A stretch of DNA of 28,612 bases. It comes from Pirellulales bacterium (GTDB taxonomy: Bacteria; Planctomycetota; Planctomycetia; Pirellulales; Thermoguttaceae). Below the pieces are notes generated by a model. The model was not told where the DNA came from. It saw only the letters and a list, made by a program, of their open reading frames with translations, and made no database searches. Of this stretch, positions 22,014 to 28,612 are shown one piece after another. A program made the position numbers and the translations under genes. Where the stretch lies: contig JAUWHT010000322.1 of NCBI GenBank assembly GCA_030605745.1, forward strand, positions 1-28,612, written 5' to 3'. Position 1 is the stretch's first letter. Each line of letters starts with the position of its first letter.

Positions 22014-22823
22014 GTGAAGGAAGTTCTCCAGCACGATGGCATCCGGTTCTATTACGAACTGATCGGCGAGGGGGCTCCGCTGGTGTTTTGCCACGGGGTG
22101 ACGGGTGACCTGGAGGCGTGCAAGGAACTCGTCGGGCCGCAGCCGGGATACCAACTGATCGTGTGGGATAGTCGCGGGCACGGCCGGACCGAACCGGTCG
22201 GCCCGGCGGAGAAGTTCACCTTTGCCGCGTTCGCCGAGGACCTGGCCGCGTTGTTGGATCACCTGGGGATCGAGCGGGCGGTGATCGGCGGGATTTCGAT
22301 GGGGGCCGGCGTGGCCGCGCAGTTCGCCCTGCGATGGCCCCGGCGTGTGCGGGCACTGGTTCTGGTCCGACCGGCCTGGCTCGATCAACCGCTGCCGGAG
22401 AACCTGGCTATGCTTCCGCGTGTGGCCGAGTTGCTAGAGCAGTCCGGCTCGGAAGCCGGGCTGGCCGAACTGAAGAAACTCCCCGAGTTCCACGCCCTGC
22501 AACGCCAGTCGCCGCCGGCCGCCGACTCCTTGTGCGAACAGTTCGGCAAGCCGAACGCCCTGCAGCGCCGCGCCCGGCTGCGGAAAATCCCCAACGACCG
22601 ACCGATTACAAGCTGGAAACCAATCGAGCGGCTAGACCTGCCCGCGCTAGTAGTCGGCAGCGAACGAGATTGGATACATCCACTGGCGATGGCCGTCGCG
22701 TGGACCAAACACCTGATGCACGGACGCATGGTGAAGATTCCCCCTAAGACGGAGAATCTTGAAGAGCACGTCCGGGCATTTCGCAGCCACCTGGTCCCGT
22801 ACCTGGAGTCGCTCGACGGATGA
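22014..22823 (+). CDS. Alpha/beta-hydrolase
   Basis: 269 aa with the classic fold: oxyanion segment VFCHGVTGD, VWDSRGHGRTEP, nucleophile elbow GGISMGAG with the Ser, acid-containing VVGSERDWIHP and a likely catalytic His in the ENLEEHV segment. It could be an esterase or a lactonase; a lactonase would fit between the sugar dehydrogenase-like and isomerase-like neighbours, but this is context only. GTG 22014 was chosen because AGGGAG (22001-22006) is 7 bases upstream; ATG 21996 has no such site. Its stop overlaps the start of the next gene by ATGA (22820-22823). Confidence 0.9.
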   Translation: MKEVLQHDGIRFYYELIGEGAPLVFCHGVTGDLEACKELVGPQPGYQLIVWDSRGHGRTEPVGPAEKFTFAAFAEDLAALLDHLGIERAVIGGISMGAGVAAQFALRWPRRVRALVLVRPAWLDQPLPENLAMLPRVAELLEQSGSEAGLAELKKLPEFHALQRQSPPAADSLCEQFGKPNALQRRARLRKIPNDRPITSWKPIERLDLPALVVGSERDWIHPLAMAVAWTKHLMHGRMVKIPPKTENLEEHVRAFRSHLVPYLESLDG

Positions 22824-23479
22824 CCGCCGCACCGCTTAGAGCCTCGGTATCGCTCTGGTCAGCGGACCTGGCCGACCTGGCCTCGGAGATCCGGCGGGGC
22901 GATCCCTACGCCGACTGGTACCACCTCGACGTCTCCGACGGCACGTATGCCCCGTCGCTGTTGCTCTTCTTTCCGGATCTGGTAAAGTCGATCCGCGGCG
23001 TCACCGAAAAACCGTTCGAGGTGCACCTGATCACGCATCGGCCGGAGCGTTGGGTCGGCGCCTTTGCCGCGGCGGGGGCCAACCGCATCATCTTTTACCC
23101 CGAAACCACTGAAGACGTGGAGGAAATGATCGATCGGCTCAAGGCACGTGGCCTGGGGATCGGCGTTTCCCTGGCCGTCGAGAACGGCGTCTCGTTGATC
23201 GAGCCGTATCTCGATCGGGTGGATCTGGTGTGCGTGCTGGGTACGAGTTTCGACGTCAAGGGCGTGGAGGACATCGCCGACGGCACGTGCGAGAAGATCC
23301 GCGACCTGGCAGAGCGGCGTCACGAACACGGCCTCTCGTTCGAGATCGAAGCCGATGGTGCCATCCGCCGGCACACCGTGCCGCGGTTGCGCCGGGCCGG
23401 TGCCGATATCGTCGTGCCCGGCTCGCTGATGTTCAAGGCCGATATGCGCCAAACCAGTCAATGGCTGCGTTCGTTGTAA
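22820..23479 (+). CDS. Ribulose-phosphate 3-epimerase family protein
   Basis: 219 aa TIM barrel of the Rpe/AlsE family. SVSLWSADLADL replaces the usual SxLSxD opening. YHLDVSDGTYAPS holds the first metal Asp (canonical LDVMDG), FEVHLIT the metal His and FEIEADGAI the second Asp (canonical VDGG). The C-terminal phosphate-binding GADIVVPGSLMF matches GSxxF of Rpe. The drift from consensus suggests a pentulose- or hexulose-phosphate epimerase other than the housekeeping Rpe. Translational coupling to the hydrolase (4-base overlap) indicates a common pathway. The RuBisCO-like gene follows after 123 bp containing a palindrome. Confidence 0.88.
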   Translation: MTAAPLRASVSLWSADLADLASEIRRGDPYADWYHLDVSDGTYAPSLLLFFPDLVKSIRGVTEKPFEVHLITHRPERWVGAFAAAGANRIIFYPETTEDVEEMIDRLKARGLGIGVSLAVENGVSLIEPYLDRVDLVCVLGTSFDVKGVEDIADGTCEKIRDLAERRHEHGLSFEIEADGAIRRHTVPRLRRAGADIVVPGSLMFKADMRQTSQWLRSL

Positions 23480-23483
23480 GTGA

Positions 23484-23583
23484 GTTTAGCCGCCGGGCTT
23501 GCCCGGCGCGTTGGCGGATATCAATACGCTCGAACGCAAACGCGCCGGGCAAGCCCGGCGGCTAAACGACTATTGGAAACGTC
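23484..23583. repeat. Palindromic leader element, copy 3 (GGCTAAAC family)
   Basis: A perfect 29-bp inverted repeat pairs 23484-23512 with 23539-23567, with a 26-base loop. From the right arm through GGAAACGTCA it is identical to 147-192, and the start codon follows at the same distance (64 bases from the arm's first base) in both places. The loop is similar but not identical to copy 1. Confidence 0.97.
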
Positions 23584-23602
23584 AACGACCTAAGGAGGTT
23601 AC

Positions 23603-24799
23603 ATGATGGCCCAACAGCACAGTCCCCAGGATTCCATCGTCGCCACGTACTACATCGAAACCCAGGGTGATCTCCACAAAGTCGCCGAAGAATTGGTTGT
23701 GCTGGAGACGACCGCCAAGTGGGTTGCGCCGGGAGAGCCGACGGAGTTGTACCGGCAGTCGTGCGGCGAGGTATGGGAAGTCAACGAGTCCGGCCCGGGG
23801 CAAGGTACGATCTCGTTGTTGTACCCGATTTACAACTTCGACATCGACCAGTCGGCCTTTCCCGGCCTTTGGCTGTCGATGATCGGCGGGCCGACGTTTG
23901 CCTTGGCCTCCTATGAGAAGTCACGGTTGGTCGACTTTAGCGTTCCGCCGGCGATGGTGGAGAAGTTCCCCGGCCCCGGCTTCGGCATCCAGGGCACGCG
24001 CCACCTGGTGGGCCTGGAAAGCGGCGAATTGCTGATCGGGACGATCGTCAAACCCACCGCGGGCCTGACCCCCGAGGAAGTTGCCGACTTCGCCTACCAG
24101 GCGGCACTAGGCGGCATCTGCTTCATCAAGGACGACGAGAAGATGATGAACGCACCGTACTGCCCGTTGGGGCCGCGCGTGAAGCTGGTCGCCGAGGCCC
24201 TCAGACGCGCCGAGGAGCAAACCGGCCAGAAGGTCCTCTACGCTGCCCACATCAGTACCACACCGGATCGCATCCGCAGCCGGGCGCTGGAAGCAATCGA
24301 AAACGGCGCCACGGCGCTGATGGTCAACTTCTTCGCCACCGGGTTCGGCGCGATTCAGATCCTGCGGGAGGACTCCGACATCAACCTTCCGATTTATGCC
24401 CATTGCGGTGGCCGGGAAGCCATGGGCCGCGCGGAAAACCAGGGGATTGCGCCCTCGGTGATCGTGAAGCTGGTCCGCCTGTTGGGCGGCGACTACTTTC
24501 GCGCGGGCATGTTGGAGAGTTACCTGGTCGACACCGAAGATGATATCCGGACCATGCACGAAGCGGCCACCGGCGACTGGTGCTCGCTCAGGCCCATCCT
24601 GCCCGCGGTATCCGGCGGGTTGAATCCCGAAACGATCGGGGCCAACGTTCGCGCGTTGGGCCGGGACAATCTGTTCCTGGCGGGCACCGGCATCCTCCGG
24701 CACCCCGACGGACCGAAAGCCGGTGTCGAAGCCTTACGCACCGCCGCGTCAGCGGAGAAAGACTACATGACTGAATTTGCAGTAGTTCCGCCACAGTAG
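23603..24799 (+). CDS. RuBisCO-like protein (form IV, large-subunit homologue)
   Basis: 398 aa with the RuBisCO large-chain N-terminal domain and barrel. GTIVKPTAGL carries Lys150 (equivalent to active-site Lys175) but not the second Lys; FIKDDE retains Lys176, the carbamylated lysine, with the metal Asp and Glu. The usual HxHRAMH is YAHCGGREAMGR, GDH becomes GDYFRAG, and the loop-6 Lys in the GKLEG region is replaced (MLESYL). Loss of these residues rules out CO2 fixation and places it among form IV proteins, which act as enolases, isomerases or decarboxylases on sugar-like phosphates. The subtype is not determinable here. AAGGAGG at 23592-23598 supports ATG 23603 or 23606. The leader is shared with the gene at 211. 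Confidence 0.93.
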   Translation: MMAQQHSPQDSIVATYYIETQGDLHKVAEELVVLETTAKWVAPGEPTELYRQSCGEVWEVNESGPGQGTISLLYPIYNFDIDQSAFPGLWLSMIGGPTFALASYEKSRLVDFSVPPAMVEKFPGPGFGIQGTRHLVGLESGELLIGTIVKPTAGLTPEEVADFAYQAALGGICFIKDDEKMMNAPYCPLGPRVKLVAEALRRAEEQTGQKVLYAAHISTTPDRIRSRALEAIENGATALMVNFFATGFGAIQILREDSDINLPIYAHCGGREAMGRAENQGIAPSVIVKLVRLLGGDYFRAGMLESYLVDTEDDIRTMHEAATGDWCSLRPILPAVSGGLNPETIGANVRALGRDNLFLAGTGILRHPDGPKAGVEALRTAASAEKDYMTEFAVVPPQ

Positions 24800-24860
24800 T
24801 ATCGCCGCCCAGATCCTCTTGACGGTCGGCCATCAGTTCGTGATACTTCTCGAATGACTT

Positions 24861-24933
24861 GCCCCCTTCGTCTAGTGGCCCAGGACATCGGATTCTCAGT
24901 CCGAAGGCAGGGGTTCGACTCCCCTAGGGGGTA
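24861..24933 (+). tRNA. tRNA-Glu (anticodon CTC)
   Basis: A full cloverleaf in 73 bases: acceptor GCCCCCT/AGGGGGT, D stem GTCT/GGAC, anticodon stem TCGGA/TCCGA around loop TTCTCAG (anticodon CTC, reading GAG), and T arm AGGGG-TTCGACT-CCCCT. The first acceptor pair is a G-T wobble instead of the G-C usual for tRNA-Glu. The terminal CCA is not encoded. CTTTTTG follows. Confidence 0.97.
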
Positions 24934-25053
24934 CTTTTTGCGACGGCTGGCGAGGATTCAGCGGCGGTTTTCGTTTGCCGGGGGAGATGGGGGCCTACGA
25001 CCGCTTCTTTCAGCATCAGGCGGTCGTTGCGGCCGTTGCCGATGCTTCCTTGA

Positions 25054-25785
25054 CTATTCGACACGTTCGGCCAGCTTGATGTAGACGCCGTCCTCGTATA
25101 TGCCGGAGTCGTCTTCCGCGGATGAATCCATATCCAACTCAACCAGGTCACTCACGTGACCTAATGCGGTATCCAGGCCGGCGAAGCGCATCAAGTCTTC
25201 GGCCATCACGTCGTCTGAGAGAAACATTTGCCCGCCGATCGCACCCGCCGCAAACTCGATGCCGCTGGAAGGCGTCCCGAAGTCAAATTCGGCCACGTCC
25301 TCATGGATACCGAGAAACTCAAGCCATGCTTTCAGATATGCCCGGACCACCGATCGGCCAATGAAAACGTGACTGCGAGAGACGGAAACATACGCTTCTT
25401 GCGGCAGTGGCGGTGGAGCAACAGAACCGTGGAGTGACCGGATTGTTGGCTCGAAGTAGATCCGCATCAGCTCAGCCGGGTCGGCGGATGTAGTCCAATG
25501 CCAACTGGCGTCGTCTCGCGGCAGGTGCACTCTTGACGTATCGATTCCCGGGCAAACGAACCGGATCATGGCCAGTGCATGTTCTTCCGGGTGTAAGAGG
25601 AATTCTTCCAGTCGACCATCGCCAATATACGTGGTTTTTAGCGGCTCTTGCCCGTCGCAGTCCTCCGATTGCACGGCAAACCGAAACGGCCCAAGACGAA
25701 GGTGAGAAAGATACGACGGCAGCAGCAGAGAAGAACAATACGCTTCGACATCGCTCTCCTTCATGAAGGCCCACAAGGAAATCAT
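25054..25785 (-). CDS. Unknown cytoplasmic protein coupled to the secreted glycosidase-like gene
   Basis: 243 aa, not recognised. No signal peptide or membrane segment. It is mildly acidic, with an Asp/Glu-rich C-terminus (DMDSSAEDDSGIYEDG) and several Trp/Phe-rich blocks. ATG 25785 was chosen because GGAGAAG precedes it and the start overlaps the stop of the upstream gene by ATGA (25782-25785), so translation is coupled. That coupling suggests a role connected with the upstream protein, although one is predicted secreted and the other is not. A longer reading to 25830 would lie inside the upstream gene. Confidence 0.75.
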   Translation of the reverse strand: MISLWAFMKESDVEAYCSSLLLPSYLSHLRLGPFRFAVQSEDCDGQEPLKTTYIGDGRLEEFLLHPEEHALAMIRFVCPGIDTSRVHLPRDDASWHWTTSADPAELMRIYFEPTIRSLHGSVAPPPLPQEAYVSVSRSHVFIGRSVVRAYLKAWLEFLGIHEDVAEFDFGTPSSGIEFAAGAIGGQMFLSDDVMAEDLMRFAGLDTALGHVSDLVELDMDSSAEDDSGIYEDGVYIKLAERVE

Positions 25786-28133
25786 CGTTGCTTCTCCGCA
25801 AGGCAGGATGTTACTTCGCGAAATTGCCATTTCGCCTTGTGAAAGACTTCCCTGGTCTGATCCTCTCTCATTCCGGCCAGAACGAGATACTCTCGGTCTG
25901 CAACGCGCACAACCGCCTTACCACCGTCAGTTCCGACGGGTAACCCCGTGCCAAACGGCCGCATCACGGTCAATCGATCGGGCGCCACGGGCAACAGGAG
26001 ATCTGCCTCGTCCGCGATGGCCCAAATGAGCACGTAAGTGTCATTTGGATATCCTATACGGCGAAAGCTATACACTTTGAAGACATCGTTGGCCACCCCG
26101 GGGATTTCGTGGATTGCCACCAACTCGTGTTCGCCCTTTTCATTGATGAACAGGTGGTGTTCCTCAAGGTTGTGGAACATCTTCCGCTGGGCGGCGGTGA
26201 GCAACGGAATCGGCTCCTCACCAACGTTCTTGAGCAAAGCGGACGCACCGGCAGAGCGTTTTCTCTTCTGCATATCGGCCCGCACATTGAAACAGCCCCA
26301 AGCACTGATGAACGGGGGATACTCTTCGCCGAGGTTCCTGAGCATCGCCAACTGGGCGTCGGTGAGCTTGTTCTCAATCCGGGTGTCTTCCCAAATCTTG
26401 ATAACCTCAAAACAGTCTTCCGCGCGAGGGTTGCTCGCCAATTGCTTCTCGGTCACCAGCAGGGAAAAAGGGCAGTCCCATGCCGCGCCGCGGCTAAGTA
26501 TGTATTCCAGCGTATCCGGCCCGATGTAGTTGTGCACGTTACGGCCGAATCCGCTGAGCCATCCGAAGTCAATCCGCGAGAAGTCTCTTGCTCTGGCGGG
26601 GGCGGCACGGTAAGGGACGGCGCGGCAGAAGAGCTTCATCTTGTCGTGCGAGACGCTGTCGTAGGCATTGCTTCGGCTCATCATGTGCCAACTGAAATGG
26701 CTGGTGATGGCCGCCTCGCACACCGGGGGTTCCGGCTGGAAATGGCGATAGACGCGGTACTGTGCGTTGGCCACGTGATACCAAAACGGGGCGTGAACGT
26801 CCTCGGCCCCGTCGAAATAGACCATGTCGTAGGGGCCTGTCTGGTGGTAGATGTCGGCGATTCGTTGCGCTGTTTCGTCCTGGATGTCGGTGTCCTGGTC
26901 GAACCGGATGAAGATGGGCCACTCGTCCACGTCCAGCAGGTTCACCGGATCGCCTGCTCGGTGGGCGACTGGGGTGGTTTTCAGGTGGCCGCGCTCGCAG
27001 CCGGTAAATTGGAAAGGCGGCTCGGTGGTGTATCCCTTGTAGGCGATCAGTTCTTTACCTGCTTCCAGGATCCGCCTGCGGTCATCCAGCATACAACCTT
27101 TCGGGTTCTCGTTGACAATGATCGTATTGGCTTTGCGATCGACCGCCGCGGCCAACGTGAAGGCGCGAACCTTGTGTAGCCGCTCATCCGGCACTGGGGT
27201 CACGTAGGGATCGGTCTTAAGGGCCTTGTTGTAATGGGTGTGCAACCCTACCGTGAGTCCCGCGTCGCGGATGGCGTCGGCCACCTTTTTCAGGTCGGCC
27301 ATGCCATTGGAATATCGGTCGTTCCAAACGAAATGCCCTGCCCCTTTGGAAAAGGCGGTGTAAGAAAACAGAATCATGCGGAATCCACCTCGCTTGGCCC
27401 ACTTGATGTGCTCGTGAACGTTACCAGGTGTCGGGCGCATTGCCCAGTAATACGAGTACCTCTGGACCGGCGAGCGGCGGTTTTTCGCGCCCGAGGGCAT
27501 CTTGAAGTCTCGCTCAACGACCTCCATAACGTCGAGGAACTTGTTCTTCGGATCGGGACACCCAAAGAGCACTGCGATGGTTCCCTCCAGGGCAACCTCT
27601 TTGTGGGCGGTTGCCCTCATCACCACATGGTCCTCGTGTTGGGCCATGCCGGCATTTGTCTTGATGTTTCCCGCACAGAGACAAATGCCGAAGCTGTCGT
27701 CGTAGTTGACGTTGATCCAAGGGCCGCGATACGCCAGCTTCTTCACCTTGAGTTGAAGCAGGTCGATGCGGTCGACGGGCTCACCCTCCAATCCCAGTAA
27801 CTTCAGCGCCAGATAATCTTGACGTTGAATGACCTCGTAGGTCGCTGTCACATTTGCCTTGGAGAAGCGGACCACAAGCCGATTTCCGTCCAGCGCCACC
27901 CCAGATGCGGGAAACTGCTGCTTGCCACGATAGACGAGCGCCATCGGCCCCGGCTCGGTGATCCAGCCATACTCGGTGTCGGAGGGCTTGGCCACAAGGT
28001 TTTTCATCATTCCGTCTTTCCCAATCGCAAGCCGCAGATTACGCGTCTCCAAAACCTCTTGTGCAACTGTCGCACGGTTGAGTATCGCCACAACTGCAAA
28101 GCTGACCAACACAAACATGTACCTTACTTTCAT
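25782..28133 (-). CDS. Secreted glycoside-hydrolase-like protein
   Basis: 783 aa. A signal peptide (MKVRYMF, hydrophobic 6-18, cut near TVAQ at 25) indicates export. Residues about 30-225 form a beta-rich domain. About 230-560 look like a TIM barrel of the GH36/GH31-like type: YYWAMRP, GFRMILFSYT, VGLHTHYNK, DQDTDIQDETAQRIADIY and MVYFDGAED, whose Asp is a good catalytic candidate. A C-terminal beta domain ends the protein. I cannot assign a CAZy family, and the substrate is unknown. ATG 28133 has GAGGAG 8 bases upstream. Base composition is noticeably less GC-rich than the rest of the window. Confidence 0.75.
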   Translation of the reverse strand: MKVRYMFVLVSFAVVAILNRATVAQEVLETRNLRLAIGKDGMMKNLVAKPSDTEYGWITEPGPMALVYRGKQQFPASGVALDGNRLVVRFSKANVTATYEVIQRQDYLALKLLGLEGEPVDRIDLLQLKVKKLAYRGPWINVNYDDSFGICLCAGNIKTNAGMAQHEDHVVMRATAHKEVALEGTIAVLFGCPDPKNKFLDVMEVVERDFKMPSGAKNRRSPVQRYSYYWAMRPTPGNVHEHIKWAKRGGFRMILFSYTAFSKGAGHFVWNDRYSNGMADLKKVADAIRDAGLTVGLHTHYNKALKTDPYVTPVPDERLHKVRAFTLAAAVDRKANTIIVNENPKGCMLDDRRRILEAGKELIAYKGYTTEPPFQFTGCERGHLKTTPVAHRAGDPVNLLDVDEWPIFIRFDQDTDIQDETAQRIADIYHQTGPYDMVYFDGAEDVHAPFWYHVANAQYRVYRHFQPEPPVCEAAITSHFSWHMMSRSNAYDSVSHDKMKLFCRAVPYRAAPARARDFSRIDFGWLSGFGRNVHNYIGPDTLEYILSRGAAWDCPFSLLVTEKQLASNPRAEDCFEVIKIWEDTRIENKLTDAQLAMLRNLGEEYPPFISAWGCFNVRADMQKRKRSAGASALLKNVGEEPIPLLTAAQRKMFHNLEEHHLFINEKGEHELVAIHEIPGVANDVFKVYSFRRIGYPNDTYVLIWAIADEADLLLPVAPDRLTVMRPFGTGLPVGTDGGKAVVRVADREYLVLAGMREDQTREVFHKAKWQFREVTSCLAEKQR

Positions 28134-28178
28134 GAGTCAATCTCCTCGAAAATCGTAACCGTTCACGGGTTTTCAGGG

Positions 28179-28199
28179 TTCTCGGGACTTTCCCGAGAA
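28179..28199. promoter_or_regulatory. Perfect 9-bp inverted repeat upstream of the secreted-protein gene
   Basis: TTCTCGGGA-CTT-TCCCGAGAA forms a tight palindrome about 46 bases upstream of the start at 28133. It could be a regulator's operator or a leader hairpin; nothing decides between them. Confidence 0.5.
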
Positions 28200-28284
28200 G
28201 AGTTGCCATGAACCCATTGTTTGATTCTAAGCAGGGTAATCAGGCCTGTCAAGCCACTGAAGGCGCGACCGGCGCGACCCGTCG

Positions 28285-28461
28285 CTATCGGCAGTGGCTC
28301 TCCAGCCAATCCTGTGGATCGAGCTGTACGGGTTGGCCGGTTTCGATCGATCGGCGACCCGCCACGGCATGATCGAGGATCACAGTGACAGGAATACGCG
28401 TGCCGGTAATGACCGGCTTGCCGTTGCACACGCGCGGATCGATCTCGGCATATGAATTCAT
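28285..28461 (-). pseudogene. DUF433 antitoxin-like gene, chimeric 3' end
   Basis: A 58-aa frame begins MNSYAEIDPRVCNGKPVITG and TRIPVTVILD, the unmistakable N-terminal half of DUF433 proteins, often the antitoxin half of VapBC-like pairs. After VILD the normal helical continuation (AGWSPEEIL-type) is missing. The rest, HAVAGRRSIETGQPVQL and DPQDWLESHCR, instead resembles the C-terminus of Gfo/Idh/MocA proteins; this second assignment is from memory and weak. I read it as a recombination product. The frame also extends upstream to 28536 without conserved sequence. No partner toxin is next to it. Confidence 0.6.
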
Positions 28462-28520
28462 GAATCTGTCTAAGTTCAAGTTTTGCACATTTTCGGGCTC
28501 GAAATGTAGCTGAAATGGTA

Positions 28521-28593
28521 TCGGCCTCCAGGCCAATTTGGGATAGCATGTGATTCAACCGTCACAAAACATTCCCGCAGGCAAGGAGGCCGA
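28521..28593. promoter_or_regulatory. Inverted repeat covering the ribosome site of the edge gene
   Basis: TCGGCCTCC (28521-28529) is exactly complementary to GGAGGCCGA (28585-28593), which includes the Shine-Dalgarno of the gene starting at 28597. Folding would hide the ribosome binding site. It could equally be the end of an insertion sequence. Confidence 0.4.
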
Positions 28594-28596
28594 CCC

Positions 28597-28612
28597 ATGC
28601 AGCTTACTACAG
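28597..28612 (+). CDS. Start of a gene cut by the window edge
   Basis: ATG 28597 is preceded at 7 bases by a full AAGGAGG. Only MQLTT is visible, so the product cannot be named. Confidence 0.5.

Noticed and set aside
23603..24799. A true CO2-fixing RuBisCO and Calvin cycle locus
   Set aside because: Several essential residues are replaced and no phosphoribulokinase gene is present.
26109..27179. 356-codon plus-strand frame opposite the secreted glycosidase-like gene
   Set aside because: No motifs or ribosome site, and the minus strand has a signal peptide and a coherent fold.

Overview
The window looks like chromosome of a GC-rich bacterium, most probably an uncultured planctomycete. I infer this from several things together: a three-gene hopanoid set (squalene-hopene cyclase, HpnH, HpnG), an ExbB/ExbD pair followed by a 990-residue membrane-anchored protein with a cyclase-like fold, an HTH-plus-receiver regulator, a PknB-type kinase, a run of sugar-type oxidoreductase and isomerase genes beside a RuBisCO-like protein, and intergenic DNA full of palindromic and 7-bp repeats. 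There are no phage genes and no complete insertion sequence. The taxon is not proven.

Layout. 1-3300: a citrate/homocitrate synthase-like gene, an EamA permease, then a scar with the tail of a REP-type transposase and a truncated secreted protein. 3353-5776: ndk and mnmG. 5900-8320: an HTH-receiver regulator and a soluble histidine kinase, with related MITE-like repeats on both sides of the kinase. 8788-13043: shc, hpnH and hpnG, which cyclise squalene and add then trim the adenosine-derived side chain of extended hopanoids. 13053-13707: a MazEF-like toxin-antitoxin pair with its own promoter. 13847-18205 (minus strand): exbB, exbD and the 990-residue protein. 18632-24799: a frameshifted Ser/Thr kinase gene, a Gfo/Idh/MocA oxidoreductase, a sugar-phosphate isomerase/epimerase-like protein, an alpha/beta hydrolase, a ribulose-phosphate 3-epimerase-like protein and a form IV RuBisCO-like protein. 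24861-24933: tRNA-Glu(CTC). 25054-28461 (minus strand): a secreted glycoside-hydrolase-like protein translationally coupled to an unknown protein, and a broken DUF433 gene. A new gene starts at the right edge.

The most interesting material is the 19.9-24.8 kb metabolic block, which may encode an undescribed sugar or sugar-acid pathway around a non-CO2-fixing RuBisCO homologue. The RuBisCO-like gene and the citrate-synthase-like gene 23 kb away share a leader of about 100 bp, built on a perfect inverted repeat and ending at the same distance from the start codon. A third palindrome of the same family lies before the hydrolase. Also notable are the exbBD-cyclase-fold operon and the way repeats repeatedly begin exactly at stop codons.
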